Shown: piece by piece, positions 1-5,240 of the stretch
Layout of the letters: each line of letters starts with the position of its first letter
Position numbering within the stretch: the stretch's first letter is position 1
Origin: UBA1138 sp036338615
GTDB taxonomy: Bacteria > Gemmatimonadota > Gemmatimonadetes > Longimicrobiales > Gaopeijiaceae
Direction of reading: 5' to 3'
DNA length: 5,240 nt
NCBI GenBank assembly: GCA_036338615.1
Contig: JAYZBT010000284.1
Span: 1 to 5,240 of the forward strand
Notes under the pieces: model-generated
What the model saw: the letters and a program-made list of their open reading frames with translations, nothing else
The model's database searches: none
Told to the model about the DNA's origin: nothing
Translations under genes and position numbers: made by a program

Positions 1-696
1 GTCGGGCTTGAAGCGGACCGGGTCGCTCACCAGGCAGGGCGCCTCTGTGCTCATGACGTTCCGCTCGGCGACGCGTAGAGCCATCGTGGCGGCGTAGAGG
101 TCGTATCCATCGCCCGAGGCCCGATACTTCTTGAGCGCGTCACCCGCTCGGTGCTCTGAATGCGCCAGCAGGCCTTCCGGATACGGCGCGTCGGGCATCC
201 AGTCCAGGTTGTTCTCCTCGAACGACCAGCGCGGGAACGCGAGCGCCACAGGTATCTGTGTCGGATCGATCGCCAACAGCTGCGCGCCCGTCAGCGTGCT
301 CGGCCATGCATCGGAGCCAAAGAGGTTCGTGGCGAATTCGACGTCGCCCGCGAGCTGGACGCCGCCGGGTTGAAAGCTCTGATCGAACCGCCCCACCGGG
401 GCGACCGGCAACGTATTGATGTATGCGGCGATGTCGAACGCGGTGGTCGTGTCGACGTGCCCGAGCGCGCGCCGGATGATCGTAGAGTCCGGGAAGGAGA
501 AAAACGCGAGGTCGAAGCCGTCCCGCGAGGCATGGCAACTCGCGCACTCCGCTATGAACGCCAGGTGGCCCAATGTCGGGCTCGCAGGCCGCGCGGCGAC
601 TACAGGCTCTTCATCGGCGACCGGAGCTGCAGGGCTGTCGCAAGCCGCTACCACGCAAACCAACGTCAGGACGGCGCGTCTTTGCCGGCTCGTCAT
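1..696 (-). CDS. c-type cytochrome lipoprotein (partial, C-terminus beyond window)
   Basis: The frame is open for 232 codons from ATG at 696 to the window edge, with no stop, so the C-terminus is missing. A GGAG Shine-Dalgarno lies 6 nt before the ATG. The N-terminus has basic residues (Arg4, 6, 7), a hydrophobic stretch and the lipobox VAAC (16-19), so Cys19 should be lipidated after export. Asp20 follows it; in E. coli Asp at +2 favours inner-membrane retention, but this rule may not hold here. A single heme c motif, CASCH (51-55), is followed by a short helical segment ending DIAAYINTL (88-96), like the final helix of small cytochrome c domains. No obvious Met ligand lies between them; His80 is a candidate distal ligand (inference). 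The region after residue 100 is unrecognised. It is divergent from the kinase remnant. Likely role: periplasmic or membrane-anchored electron transfer or redox enzyme; the exact function is unknown. Confidence 0.85.
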   Translation of the reverse strand, partial: MTSRQRRAVLTLVCVVAACDSPAAPVADEEPVVAARPASPTLGHLAFIAECASCHASRDGFDLAFFSFPDSTIIRRALGHVDTTTAFDIAAYINTLPVAPVGRFDQSFQPGGVQLAGDVEFATNLFGSDAWPSTLTGAQLLAIDPTQIPVALAFPRWSFEENNLDWMPDAPYPEGLLAHSEHRAGDALKKYRASGDGYDLYAATMALRVAERNVMSTEAPCLVSDPVRFKPD

Positions 697-732
697 TCTG
701 GACTCCAACTAGCAAGAGGTCGGACGGTACCG

Positions 733-762
733 ACTAGACGTTGCGAATTCGCGATCCGTTAA
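733..762 (-). promoter_or_regulatory. Possible promoter of the cytochrome lipoprotein gene
   Basis: On the minus strand, TTAACG (762-757) and TCTAGT (738-733) are separated by 18 nt and each match 4 of 6 bases of the sigma70-type consensus. The implied start is about 30 nt before the ATG at 696. A perfect 10-bp palindrome, GCGAATTCGC (743-752), lies within the spacer and could be an operator or chance. The remainder of the divergent gap (697-840) shows only a small inverted repeat, GTCGG/CCGAC (719-734). This is a weak consensus match only. Confidence 0.22.
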
Positions 763-840
763 GCAAACCGCGCAGATCTTCTCCGCACCTCTAGACCCAG
801 TAGTGCGACTGTCGAACATCGAGAAGATACCACACTTTGA

Positions 841-1507
841 GTGGTCCACGCTGAGCCAGTTTGGGGCCCCACGACCAGGTCACATTTGCCCCAGGAATTC
901 GAGCGGCTCCAGGCCGCGCTGCCGAAGCGGTACACCCTGCTCCGTGAGCTCGATCGCGGAGGCATGTCCCGGGTCTACTTGGCTCGCGAGGCGCTTCTGG
1001 ACCGTGACGTTGCGATCAAGATCTTCGACCAGGAACTCTCGGCGCGACTACGACGTCGTCATCGATGAAGCGCGGGTGGCAGCCGACCTCGCGCCTGGAT
1101 TGTCGCTCGCGACCTCTTACGAAGGCAGAGCACTCGCGCTCACGGGCCAGGGCACGGCCTGCCTGGCCCTTGAACTGGGTGTCTACGATCTCGTCCGGGC
1201 AATTTGCCTGCACACTGCGGGCAGGGAAGCAGAAGCAGCTCAGCACCTGGCCAGCTACTACGGCTTGGTGGGAGACGCGCCGAGTGACGTGGACTTCGCC
1301 GACGCGGTGGTCGAGGTACATCGGGAAGCGATCGCCAAAGTCGCCGCCCTACGCCAACGTCCGTCTCCCACCCCAGGGACGGCTTGGCCTACTCCCGCGA
1401 ATGCGGAGTGGCTTCTAGCCGACGCCCCAAAGCAGGACGGCTCCGACCACCGTCCCCGCGATTGCGATGCCGTAGGTTATCACGGCAACGAGCTCATTGA
1501 GGTGTGA
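841..1507 (+). pseudogene. Decayed Ser/Thr protein kinase with internal deletion and frameshift
   Basis: From GTG 841 (or TTG 886) one frame encodes a kinase N-terminus: a short helix, a glycine-rich loop reading LDRGGMSRVYLA (37-48, first Gly replaced by Asp38), and VAIK with the ATP-binding Lys60, then DQELSARL. It stops at 1068. From about 1043 a second frame (+1) continues to the stop at 1505-1507, beginning RDYDVVIDEARVAADLAPG. That segment resembles a TPR-like tail, rich in Ala and Leu, with GRALALTGQG and AGREAEAAQHL. The usual 200 or so residues of catalytic core (HRD, DFG and APE motifs) and any linker or membrane helix are absent. I infer a deletion joining the two ends out of frame, so no working kinase is made. 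Homology fades after about 1360; the last 93 nt run antisense to the 3' end of frdD. A gene caller might instead report one 234-codon hypothetical from GTG 803, whose first part would be a wrong-frame reading. Confidence 0.72.
1391..1409 (-). terminator. Weak hairpin just after frdD
   Basis: An imperfect inverted repeat (ACTCCCGC, loop GAAT, GCGGAGT; 7 pairs with one bulged C) begins 5 nt past the frdD stop codon. It has no T-tract on either side, so it is not a classical intrinsic terminator. It could act as a 3'-end stabiliser or a boundary between the convergent frd operon and kinase remnant. Confidence 0.25.
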
Positions 1508-1765
1508 GAGCTGCAGACCGTCGTAAAGCGTGTAGCGGAACCGGTGCGCCCAGTGAAACCAGCAGAGCGAGATGAAGACGAACAGGCCCAGCCGGGTCAG
1601 CGGGTGTCGCACAAGGGCTTGCAACTCCGCGAACGGCGCGCCCTGTACCCACCCCAGCGGCATTGCGATGAACAATACGAGGATCAAAACGGGCATGAAG
1701 AACGCCGAGGCCATACCGCCCCCGCCGAACAGCGCCCAGATGATGGGTTCTCTGGATCGCCGCAT
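1415..1765 (-). CDS. frdD: Fumarate reductase membrane anchor subunit D
   Basis: This 116-residue hydrophobic protein (E. coli FrdD has 119) is the second membrane anchor of quinol:fumarate reductase. With FrdC it holds FrdAB on the inner face of the cytoplasmic membrane and helps form the quinone site. The N-terminus carries the family signature EPIIWALFGGGGM (6-18), followed by three membrane helices at about 17-39, 57-74 and 91-113. After helix 2 comes FHWAHRFRYTLYDGLQ (70-85). E. coli has a His-rich HRMHHAMHD here; this version keeps His74-Arg75 and resembles my recollection of mycobacterial FrdD. The start is ATG 1765, 2 nt past the frdC stop, with GGAGG 5 nt upstream inside the end of frdC. 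A longer open frame upstream lies within frdC and is rejected. It is the last gene of the operon. Confidence 0.93.
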   Translation of the reverse strand: MRRSREPIIWALFGGGGMASAFFMPVLILVLFIAMPLGWVQGAPFAELQALVRHPLTRLGLFVFISLCWFHWAHRFRYTLYDGLQLSHLNELVAVITYGIAIAGTVVGAVLLWGVG

Positions 1766-1767
1766 GA

Positions 1768-2178
1768 CTACCTCCAGATCAGGAGCCAGGCCACCCCACC
1801 GGTGCACGCGACCCACGCGGCGTAGTGGCCGATCAGCACTGCGGCAGCGGGCACTTTCCGATCCCCGAGTTTCACGACGATCGCCATCGGCGCCAAGTTG
1901 AGCCACGTAATCGTGTGAAACAGCAGGATGCAGAGCACGAGCACGTGGGCTGCGACCACCGCGGGAGTGCCGAGCCAGTCCATCATCTCAGCGAAGGCTG
2001 CCTGTCCTCGGTCCATGGCGAGCACGAGCACCACGAGCATGATGGCGGCGTAGGCCACGAAAACCGCCGTAAGCTCTCGGCCGATGAAGGCCGCGTGCGA
2101 TCGTTTTTGCAGCCACCAAAAGATGGGGATCCGCTTGCGGTACCACCGGGGGTAGTAGGGCCGGTACTTGGGATTCAC
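1768..2178 (-). CDS. frdC: Fumarate reductase membrane anchor subunit C
   Basis: This 136-residue protein (E. coli FrdC has 131) is the first membrane anchor of quinol:fumarate reductase. It has a basic, aromatic N-terminus (residues 1-30, cytoplasmic side) and three predicted membrane helices at about 36-55, 72-96 and 111-134. RELTAV (34-39) aligns with REGTAV of E. coli FrdC, so Glu35 matches the quinone-site Glu29 (mature numbering). LLFHTITW (85-92) matches the LLHTKTW region, so His88 corresponds to E. coli His82. The N-terminal segment is about five residues longer than in E. coli. The start is GTG at 2178, overlapping the frdB stop as GTGA, with GGGGAG 6 nt upstream. This places the motifs at normal family positions and fits translational coupling to frdB. 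FrdC/FrdD-type anchors carry no heme b in characterised enzymes. Confidence 0.93.
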   Translation of the reverse strand: MNPKYRPYYPRWYRKRIPIFWWLQKRSHAAFIGRELTAVFVAYAAIMLVVLVLAMDRGQAAFAEMMDWLGTPAVVAAHVLVLCILLFHTITWLNLAPMAIVVKLGDRKVPAAAVLIGHYAAWVACTGGVAWLLIWR

Positions 2179-2936
2179 GACGAGCTCCCCGGCATGAGTA
2201 GCGACTTGAAGTAGTCCATCGTCGCAGAGACTTTGTAGCGCTGGATGGCACCGGCCGGGTCGACGTTCTTCGGACACACTTCAGTGCACTCACCGACGAG
2301 CGTGCAATCCCAGATGCCGTGGTGCTGCGAAAGCACGTCCATCCTCTGCTCCGCCCCTTCGTCGCGCGAATCCATGTTGTACCGCTGAGCGAGGGCGATC
2401 GCCGCCGGGCCGATGAACTCGGGCTCCAGGCGGTAGATGGGACAGGCGGAGTAGCACAGCATGCAGTTGATGCACATCGAGTATTGCTTGTAGTCGTCGA
2501 GCTGCGACGGCGTCTGCAGGTACTCCCCTTCCTCAACCGGCTTCTCTTCGTCGCGAATGAGCCAGGCCTTCACCTCGCTGAGCTTTCCCATGAAATCCCC
2601 GATGTCTCCGACGAGATCGCGGATCACTGGAAACCCCTCGAGCGGTTCGATACGGATGGGGCCGGGCAGCAAGCTCTCCAAGTACGTCGCGCACGTCAGC
2701 ACCGGCTGTCCGTTGGCCAGCATTCCGCAGCTTCCGCACACGCCCATTCGACACGCCCATCGATAGGACAAACTCCCGTCCAAATCGTCCTTGATGTAGT
2801 TGAGCGCGTCGAGGATCATCCATTCCGGGTGATACGGAACCTCGAAGCTGTCGAACGTGGGTTCCGACTCCAATTCGGGTCGGTACCGGAAGACTTCCAG
2901 TGTGACGGTTTCGGGCTTGGTGAGGGTGTCAGCCAT
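2175..2936 (-). CDS. frdB: Fumarate reductase iron-sulfur subunit B
   Basis: This 253-residue subunit (E. coli FrdB 244) passes electrons between the FrdA flavin and the membrane quinone site. The N-terminal plant-ferredoxin domain carries CRMGVCGSCG (62-71) and Cys82, the four ligands of the [2Fe-2S] cluster. The C-terminal domain carries CINCMLCYSACP (155-166) and CTLVGECTEVCPK (211-223). By homology Cys155, 158, 161 and 221 bind [4Fe-4S], and Cys165, 211 and 217 bind [3Fe-4S]. All eleven ligands are present, with spacing that matches E. coli at a constant offset in the second domain. The start is ATG 2936, overlapping the end of frdA by 8 nt (ATGGCTGA), with a GGGAGG Shine-Dalgarno within frdA. 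The open frame continues upstream to 3149, but that part is antisense-like Arg/Ser-rich sequence inside frdA and is not family sequence. Confidence 0.97.
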   Translation of the reverse strand: MADTLTKPETVTLEVFRYRPELESEPTFDSFEVPYHPEWMILDALNYIKDDLDGSLSYRWACRMGVCGSCGMLANGQPVLTCATYLESLLPGPIRIEPLEGFPVIRDLVGDIGDFMGKLSEVKAWLIRDEEKPVEEGEYLQTPSQLDDYKQYSMCINCMLCYSACPIYRLEPEFIGPAAIALAQRYNMDSRDEGAEQRMDVLSQHHGIWDCTLVGECTEVCPKNVDPAGAIQRYKVSATMDYFKSLLMPGSSS

Positions 2937-4683
2937 CGGACGCTTTCCTCCCGTACACTCGTTCGCCTGGCGGCCACTTCGTGACCGTGACCGGTCCGAA
3001 CTCGACTCTCGGCGCGCCATCCTCCGAGCGGTATGCCAGAGAGTGCGCGAGGAACTCGTCGTCGTTGCGATCGGGGTAGTCGGTCCGTTGGTGCGCTCCT
3101 CGCGACTCCGTGCGGGCCTGGGCCGAAGCCAGAACCGCACCCGCGACATCCAACAGATTGGAAAGCTCGAGCACCGAGACCAACTCCGTGTTGAAGGTCC
3201 GACTGTGGTCGTCGAGCCCGATACGCTGGAATCTCTCCCGCACGCTCTCCACCGTCTCGACGGATTCGGCGAGCCCTGCTTCGTTTCTGTAGATGCCGGC
3301 CCCGGCCTCCACGGCCTCCTGCATTTCCTTTCTCAGGGGCGCCACTCGCTCGGCACCGGTAGCCGCGAGAAGCTCCACCTTCAGCCGGCGCTCCTCGTCC
3401 TGAGCCTGTGCGATGAGTGCCTCACTCGGTGCGGGCTGGCTACCGGCGAACTCTGCAGCGGCCCGGCCGGCCCTCGCTCCGAAAACGAGTAGCTCCGTGA
3501 GCGAGTTGGAGCCCAGGCGGTTCGCGCCGTTGATGTTGACGCACGCTACCTCGCCGGCGGCGTATAGGCCGTCGAGAGCCGTGGCGCCCTGAATGTCGGT
3601 ATCGATCCCGCCCATCATGTAGTGGACGACCGGGCGAACCGGGATCATCTCGTGCACGGGATCGACCTTCTGATACTTGAGGCAGAGCTCGCGCACGAAC
3701 GGGATCTTCTTGTTGATCTCCGATTCCCCCAGGTGGCGGATATCGAGGTGCACAACGTCTCCGTATGGGCTCGAAATGGCCCTCCCCGCCTGGCTCTCCT
3801 TCACGAACGCCTGAGAGAGCCTGTCGCGAGGTCCAAGCTCCATGGAGCGCTTCACCGGCTTGGGCTCGGGTGTGCCCAGATCATAGTCCTGCAGGTAGCG
3901 ATATCCGTCCTTGTTGAGAAGCCAACCACCCTCGGCACGAGCGGCCTCGGTGATCAGAATGCCCGTGAACGGCAGCCCCGTAGGGTGATACTGGACGAAC
4001 TCCATGTCCTTGAGCGGGACCCCCGCGCGGTACGCGAGAGCCATTCCGTCCCCGGTCTTGATGTTGGCATTCGTCGTGAACGGGAAAACCTTGCCGCCCC
4101 CTCCGGTGCACACGATGACCGCTCTCGCCAACAGGGTCTGGACTCTTCCGGAGGCCACCTCGATCGCGACCACGCCCTGGCAACGACCGTCGTCGACGAG
4201 CAGGCGCGTGACGAAGAACTCGTCGTAGCGCGTGATGGGCGGGTAGCGGAGCGTGGTCTGGAAAAGCGCGTGCAGCATGTGGAAGCCCGTCTTGTCGGCC
4301 GCATACCACGTGCGTTCGATCTTCATGCCACCGAAGGGACGCGTGGCTATCCGGCCGTTGGGCTGACGGCTCCAGGGACAACCCCAGTGCTCGAGTTGAG
4401 TCAGCTCCTTGGGAGCTTCCTCGACGAACGCCTCGACGGCGTCCTGATCGCACAGCCAATCCCCGCCACTGATGGTGTCGTAACAGTGTGCGTCGAGACT
4501 GTCCTCCTCGCGGACCACGCCGGCGGCGCCCCCCTCGGCGGCACCGGTGTGGCTGCGCATCGGATACACCTTGGAGACGACGGCCACGCTGAGTCCGGGG
4601 TTGGTCTCGGCCACTGCGATCGCTGCGCGCAGGCCGGCTCCCCCGCCTCCGACCAACAAGACGTCATGCGTTACGGTATCCAC
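2929..4683 (-). CDS. frdA: Fumarate reductase flavoprotein subunit A
   Basis: This 584-residue catalytic subunit of quinol:fumarate reductase converts fumarate to succinate (or the reverse) in the cytoplasm. The Rossmann motif VGGGGAGLRAA (11-21) binds FAD, and RSHTGAAEGG (43-52) contains His45, the covalent FAD attachment site. By homology the substrate-site residues are His233 (QYHPTG), Glu246, Arg286 (LGPRDR), His354 and Arg389 (GANRLGSNS), all present. Glu50 matches E. coli FrdA Glu49, where succinate dehydrogenases typically have Gln, favouring a fumarate reductase type. The Cys of the E. coli TEGCRGEGG motif is Ala248 here. The C-terminal domain keeps SRGAHQR (527-533). The start is GTG 4683, not ATG. 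GGGAGG lies only 3 nt upstream, a short spacing, but a TAG closes the frame a little further upstream, no other good start exists, and the His45 position is the same as in E. coli. It is the first gene of a coupled operon. Confidence 0.97.
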   Translation of the reverse strand: MDTVTHDVLLVGGGGAGLRAAIAVAETNPGLSVAVVSKVYPMRSHTGAAEGGAAGVVREEDSLDAHCYDTISGGDWLCDQDAVEAFVEEAPKELTQLEHWGCPWSRQPNGRIATRPFGGMKIERTWYAADKTGFHMLHALFQTTLRYPPITRYDEFFVTRLLVDDGRCQGVVAIEVASGRVQTLLARAVIVCTGGGGKVFPFTTNANIKTGDGMALAYRAGVPLKDMEFVQYHPTGLPFTGILITEAARAEGGWLLNKDGYRYLQDYDLGTPEPKPVKRSMELGPRDRLSQAFVKESQAGRAISSPYGDVVHLDIRHLGESEINKKIPFVRELCLKYQKVDPVHEMIPVRPVVHYMMGGIDTDIQGATALDGLYAAGEVACVNINGANRLGSNSLTELLVFGARAGRAAAEFAGSQPAPSEALIAQAQDEERRLKVELLAATGAERVAPLRKEMQEAVEAGAGIYRNEAGLAESVETVESVRERFQRIGLDDHSRTFNTELVSVLELSNLLDVAGAVLASAQARTESRGAHQRTDYPDRNDDEFLAHSLAYRSEDGAPRVEFGPVTVTKWPPGERVYGRKASDG

Positions 4684-4838
4684 ACGCCTCCCGGATTGCC
4701 CTGACGGCAGGTTGCGGACTCCAACGAACTACAGGGTCCACCCGGCGCCGAGGCTAAGTCTGAAAATATTGACCACGCAGCCTATCACCTGCGGTCGGAA
4801 ACTTCAACGACTCACCGAGCGCCTGTGTGGTCCGACGG
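4684..4838 (-). promoter_or_regulatory. frd operon upstream region with candidate promoter
   Basis: This 155-bp gap precedes frdA. On the minus strand TTGAAG (4807-4802), a 17-nt spacer and TAGGCT (4784-4779) preceded by TGA form a possible -35 and extended -10. They would give a leader of roughly 90 nt. An AT-rich patch (4761-4773) lies just downstream, and a CGGCGCCG palindrome sits at 4743-4750. I found no convincing FNR-type TTGAT-N4-ATCAA site. The promoter is a consensus-only guess, and read-through from the small gene upstream is equally possible because no terminator is visible. Confidence 0.3.
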
Positions 4839-5114
4839 TCATTCGAGACCCAGCTCCGCTCGCTCTTCGGGAGCAGGAGCACAGTGTGGGTGCCGTTCGA
4901 TCATCCTCACGCACGTGTTCCAACGTAGCGTGGTGTCCCCGACCTCGGCGGGACGGGAGCCGCCGTGGTCTATCGCGAGCTGGTATTGCTCGAACGCATA
5001 CTGAAACCACTCGTAGGCGACAAAGCCCGAGAGTCTGCCGCGTCGACGAAGCAGCGACTTGGCCTGCCGCTCGCAGATCAGGCCGCCGTAATATGCTCGC
5101 CGCCGAGTTGGAAT
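4839..5114 (-). CDS. Small TPR-like protein of unknown function, apparent ATT start
   Basis: The frame from 5114 to the TGA at 4841-4839 encodes 91 residues. It reads like real protein: mostly G/C third positions, RRRAYYGGLICERQAKSLL near the start, an aromatic amphipathic stretch YEWFQYAFEQYQLAI, then LRWNTCVRMIERHP and an acidic tail ending GLE. The two helical blocks resemble a single TPR-like hairpin, and I associate the LRWNTC type of motif with small uncharacterised proteins of Gemmatimonadota (recollection only). No ATG, GTG or TTG occurs in frame between the upstream TAG (5138-5136) and the start of the conserved-looking part. ATT at 5114, with GGAG 9 nt upstream, would give a natural-looking N-terminus (M-PTRRRAYY). 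Otherwise the gene has lost its start or was once fused to the frame upstream. Function unknown; it could be co-transcribed with frd. Confidence 0.55.
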   Translation of the reverse strand: MPTRRRAYYGGLICERQAKSLLRRRGRLSGFVAYEWFQYAFEQYQLAIDHGGSRPAEVGDTTLRWNTCVRMIERHPHCAPAPEERAELGLE

Positions 5115-5135
5115 ATGGTTGCGCTCCGAACCTGC

Positions 5136-5240
5136 CTAGTGTTCCTCCGCCTCGGCCCGCTCGGCGGCGACCTTCTTCGCCACGTCCCGCGGCGCGGGTT
5201 CATACCCGGCCAACTTGCGGCTGTGGTGTGCGCGCCCCTG
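5136..5240 (-). CDS. C-terminal end of an unidentified protein (partial)
   Basis: The minus-strand frame is open from the window edge to TAG at 5138-5136, giving the last 34 residues of a protein that starts outside the window. The tail contains HHSRKLAGYEPAP followed by a charged Ala/Glu/Lys/Arg helix ending AEAEEH. Nearly every third codon position is G or C, which supports real coding. I do not recognise the family from so short a piece. The frame is the same as that of the small TPR-like gene, which begins 21 nt later, so the two may be adjacent genes in one operon or, less likely, one gene split by a nonsense codon. Confidence 0.6.
   Translation of the reverse strand, partial: QGRAHHSRKLAGYEPAPRDVAKKVAAERAEAEEH

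Noticed and set aside
160..762. 200-codon plus-strand and 135-codon minus-strand open frames over the cytochrome gene
   Set aside because: Both are Arg-rich shadows. The third minus-strand frame has a Shine-Dalgarno, a lipobox and a heme motif, so it is the real gene.
803..1042. Single 234-codon gene starting at GTG 803
   Set aside because: Its first 80 codons are an out-of-frame reading of the kinase N-terminus, which makes sense only in the 841 frame.
2179..2277. N-terminal extension of frdC to 2277
   Set aside because: It would lie within frdB and add non-family sequence; the GTG at 2178 overlaps the frdB stop and has GGGGAG at good spacing.
2937..3149. N-terminal extension of frdB to 3149
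   Set aside because: The added 71 residues are Arg/Ser-rich, lie inside frdA and match no FrdB N-terminus. ATG 2936 has a strong Shine-Dalgarno.
3622..4704. 360-codon open frame on the plus strand opposite frdA
   Set aside because: It lies fully antisense to an unambiguous frdA, is composed of Arg/His/Leu-rich shadow sequence, and shows no recognisable motif. Long antisense frames are common in GC-rich coding DNA.
4741..4800. FNR or similar anaerobic regulator site upstream of frdA
   Set aside because: The AT-rich patch and TTGAC/ATCA pieces do not have the spacing of a TTGAT-N4-ATCAA site, so I cannot support it.
4804..5010. 68-codon minus-strand frame in the region upstream of frdA
   Set aside because: It is an Arg-rich shadow of the small TPR-like coding frame, which has better composition and protein-like sequence.
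1..5240. CRISPR arrays, tRNA or rRNA genes, insertion sequences, phage or defence genes
   Set aside because: No regularly spaced repeats, no RNA gene signatures, no transposase motifs and no terminal inverted repeats were seen on either strand.

Overview
The window is GC-rich bacterial DNA, dominated by a complete four-gene quinol:fumarate reductase operon (frdABCD) on the minus strand. Nothing in it fixes the taxon. A lipobox on a c-type cytochrome suggests a cell with exported heme proteins, probably a diderm. The style of a decayed Ser/Thr kinase (short lead-in, kinase loop, then TPR-like tail) is what I associate with Gemmatimonadota. I would guess an uncultured Gemmatimonadota-like organism, with moderate confidence at best. 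The Frd membrane subunits look closer to the actinobacterial (mycobacterial) type than to the E. coli type; this is from memory, not a search.

Layout from right to left, in the direction of most transcription. Positions 5240-5136 hold the last 34 codons of an unidentified minus-strand gene. After it, 5114-4839 holds a small TPR-like protein that has no ATG, GTG or TTG start and seems to begin at ATT. A 155-bp gap (4838-4684) with a possible promoter leads into frdA (4683-2929), frdB (2936-2175), frdC (2178-1768) and frdD (1765-1415). Adjacent frd genes overlap by 8 nt, overlap by 4 nt, or lie 2 nt apart, and each has its own Shine-Dalgarno sequence. This arrangement implies one translationally coupled transcript.

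Converging on frdD from the plus strand is a gutted Ser/Thr protein kinase (about 841-1507). Its ATP-binding N-terminus is joined, out of frame, to a C-terminal repeat region, and the whole catalytic core is missing. Past a divergent intergenic region (697-840), a minus-strand gene (696 to beyond position 1) encodes a secreted, probably lipid-anchored c-type cytochrome with one CXXCH motif, cut off by the window edge.

Functionally, FrdA and FrdB form the soluble flavin/iron-sulfur catalytic arm, and FrdC and FrdD anchor it to the membrane and bind quinone. Together they link menaquinol oxidation to fumarate reduction, or the reverse. The cytochrome lipoprotein is another electron carrier nearby, but nothing in the sequence shows that it works with Frd. 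I see no RNA genes, CRISPR arrays, insertion sequences or phage genes.
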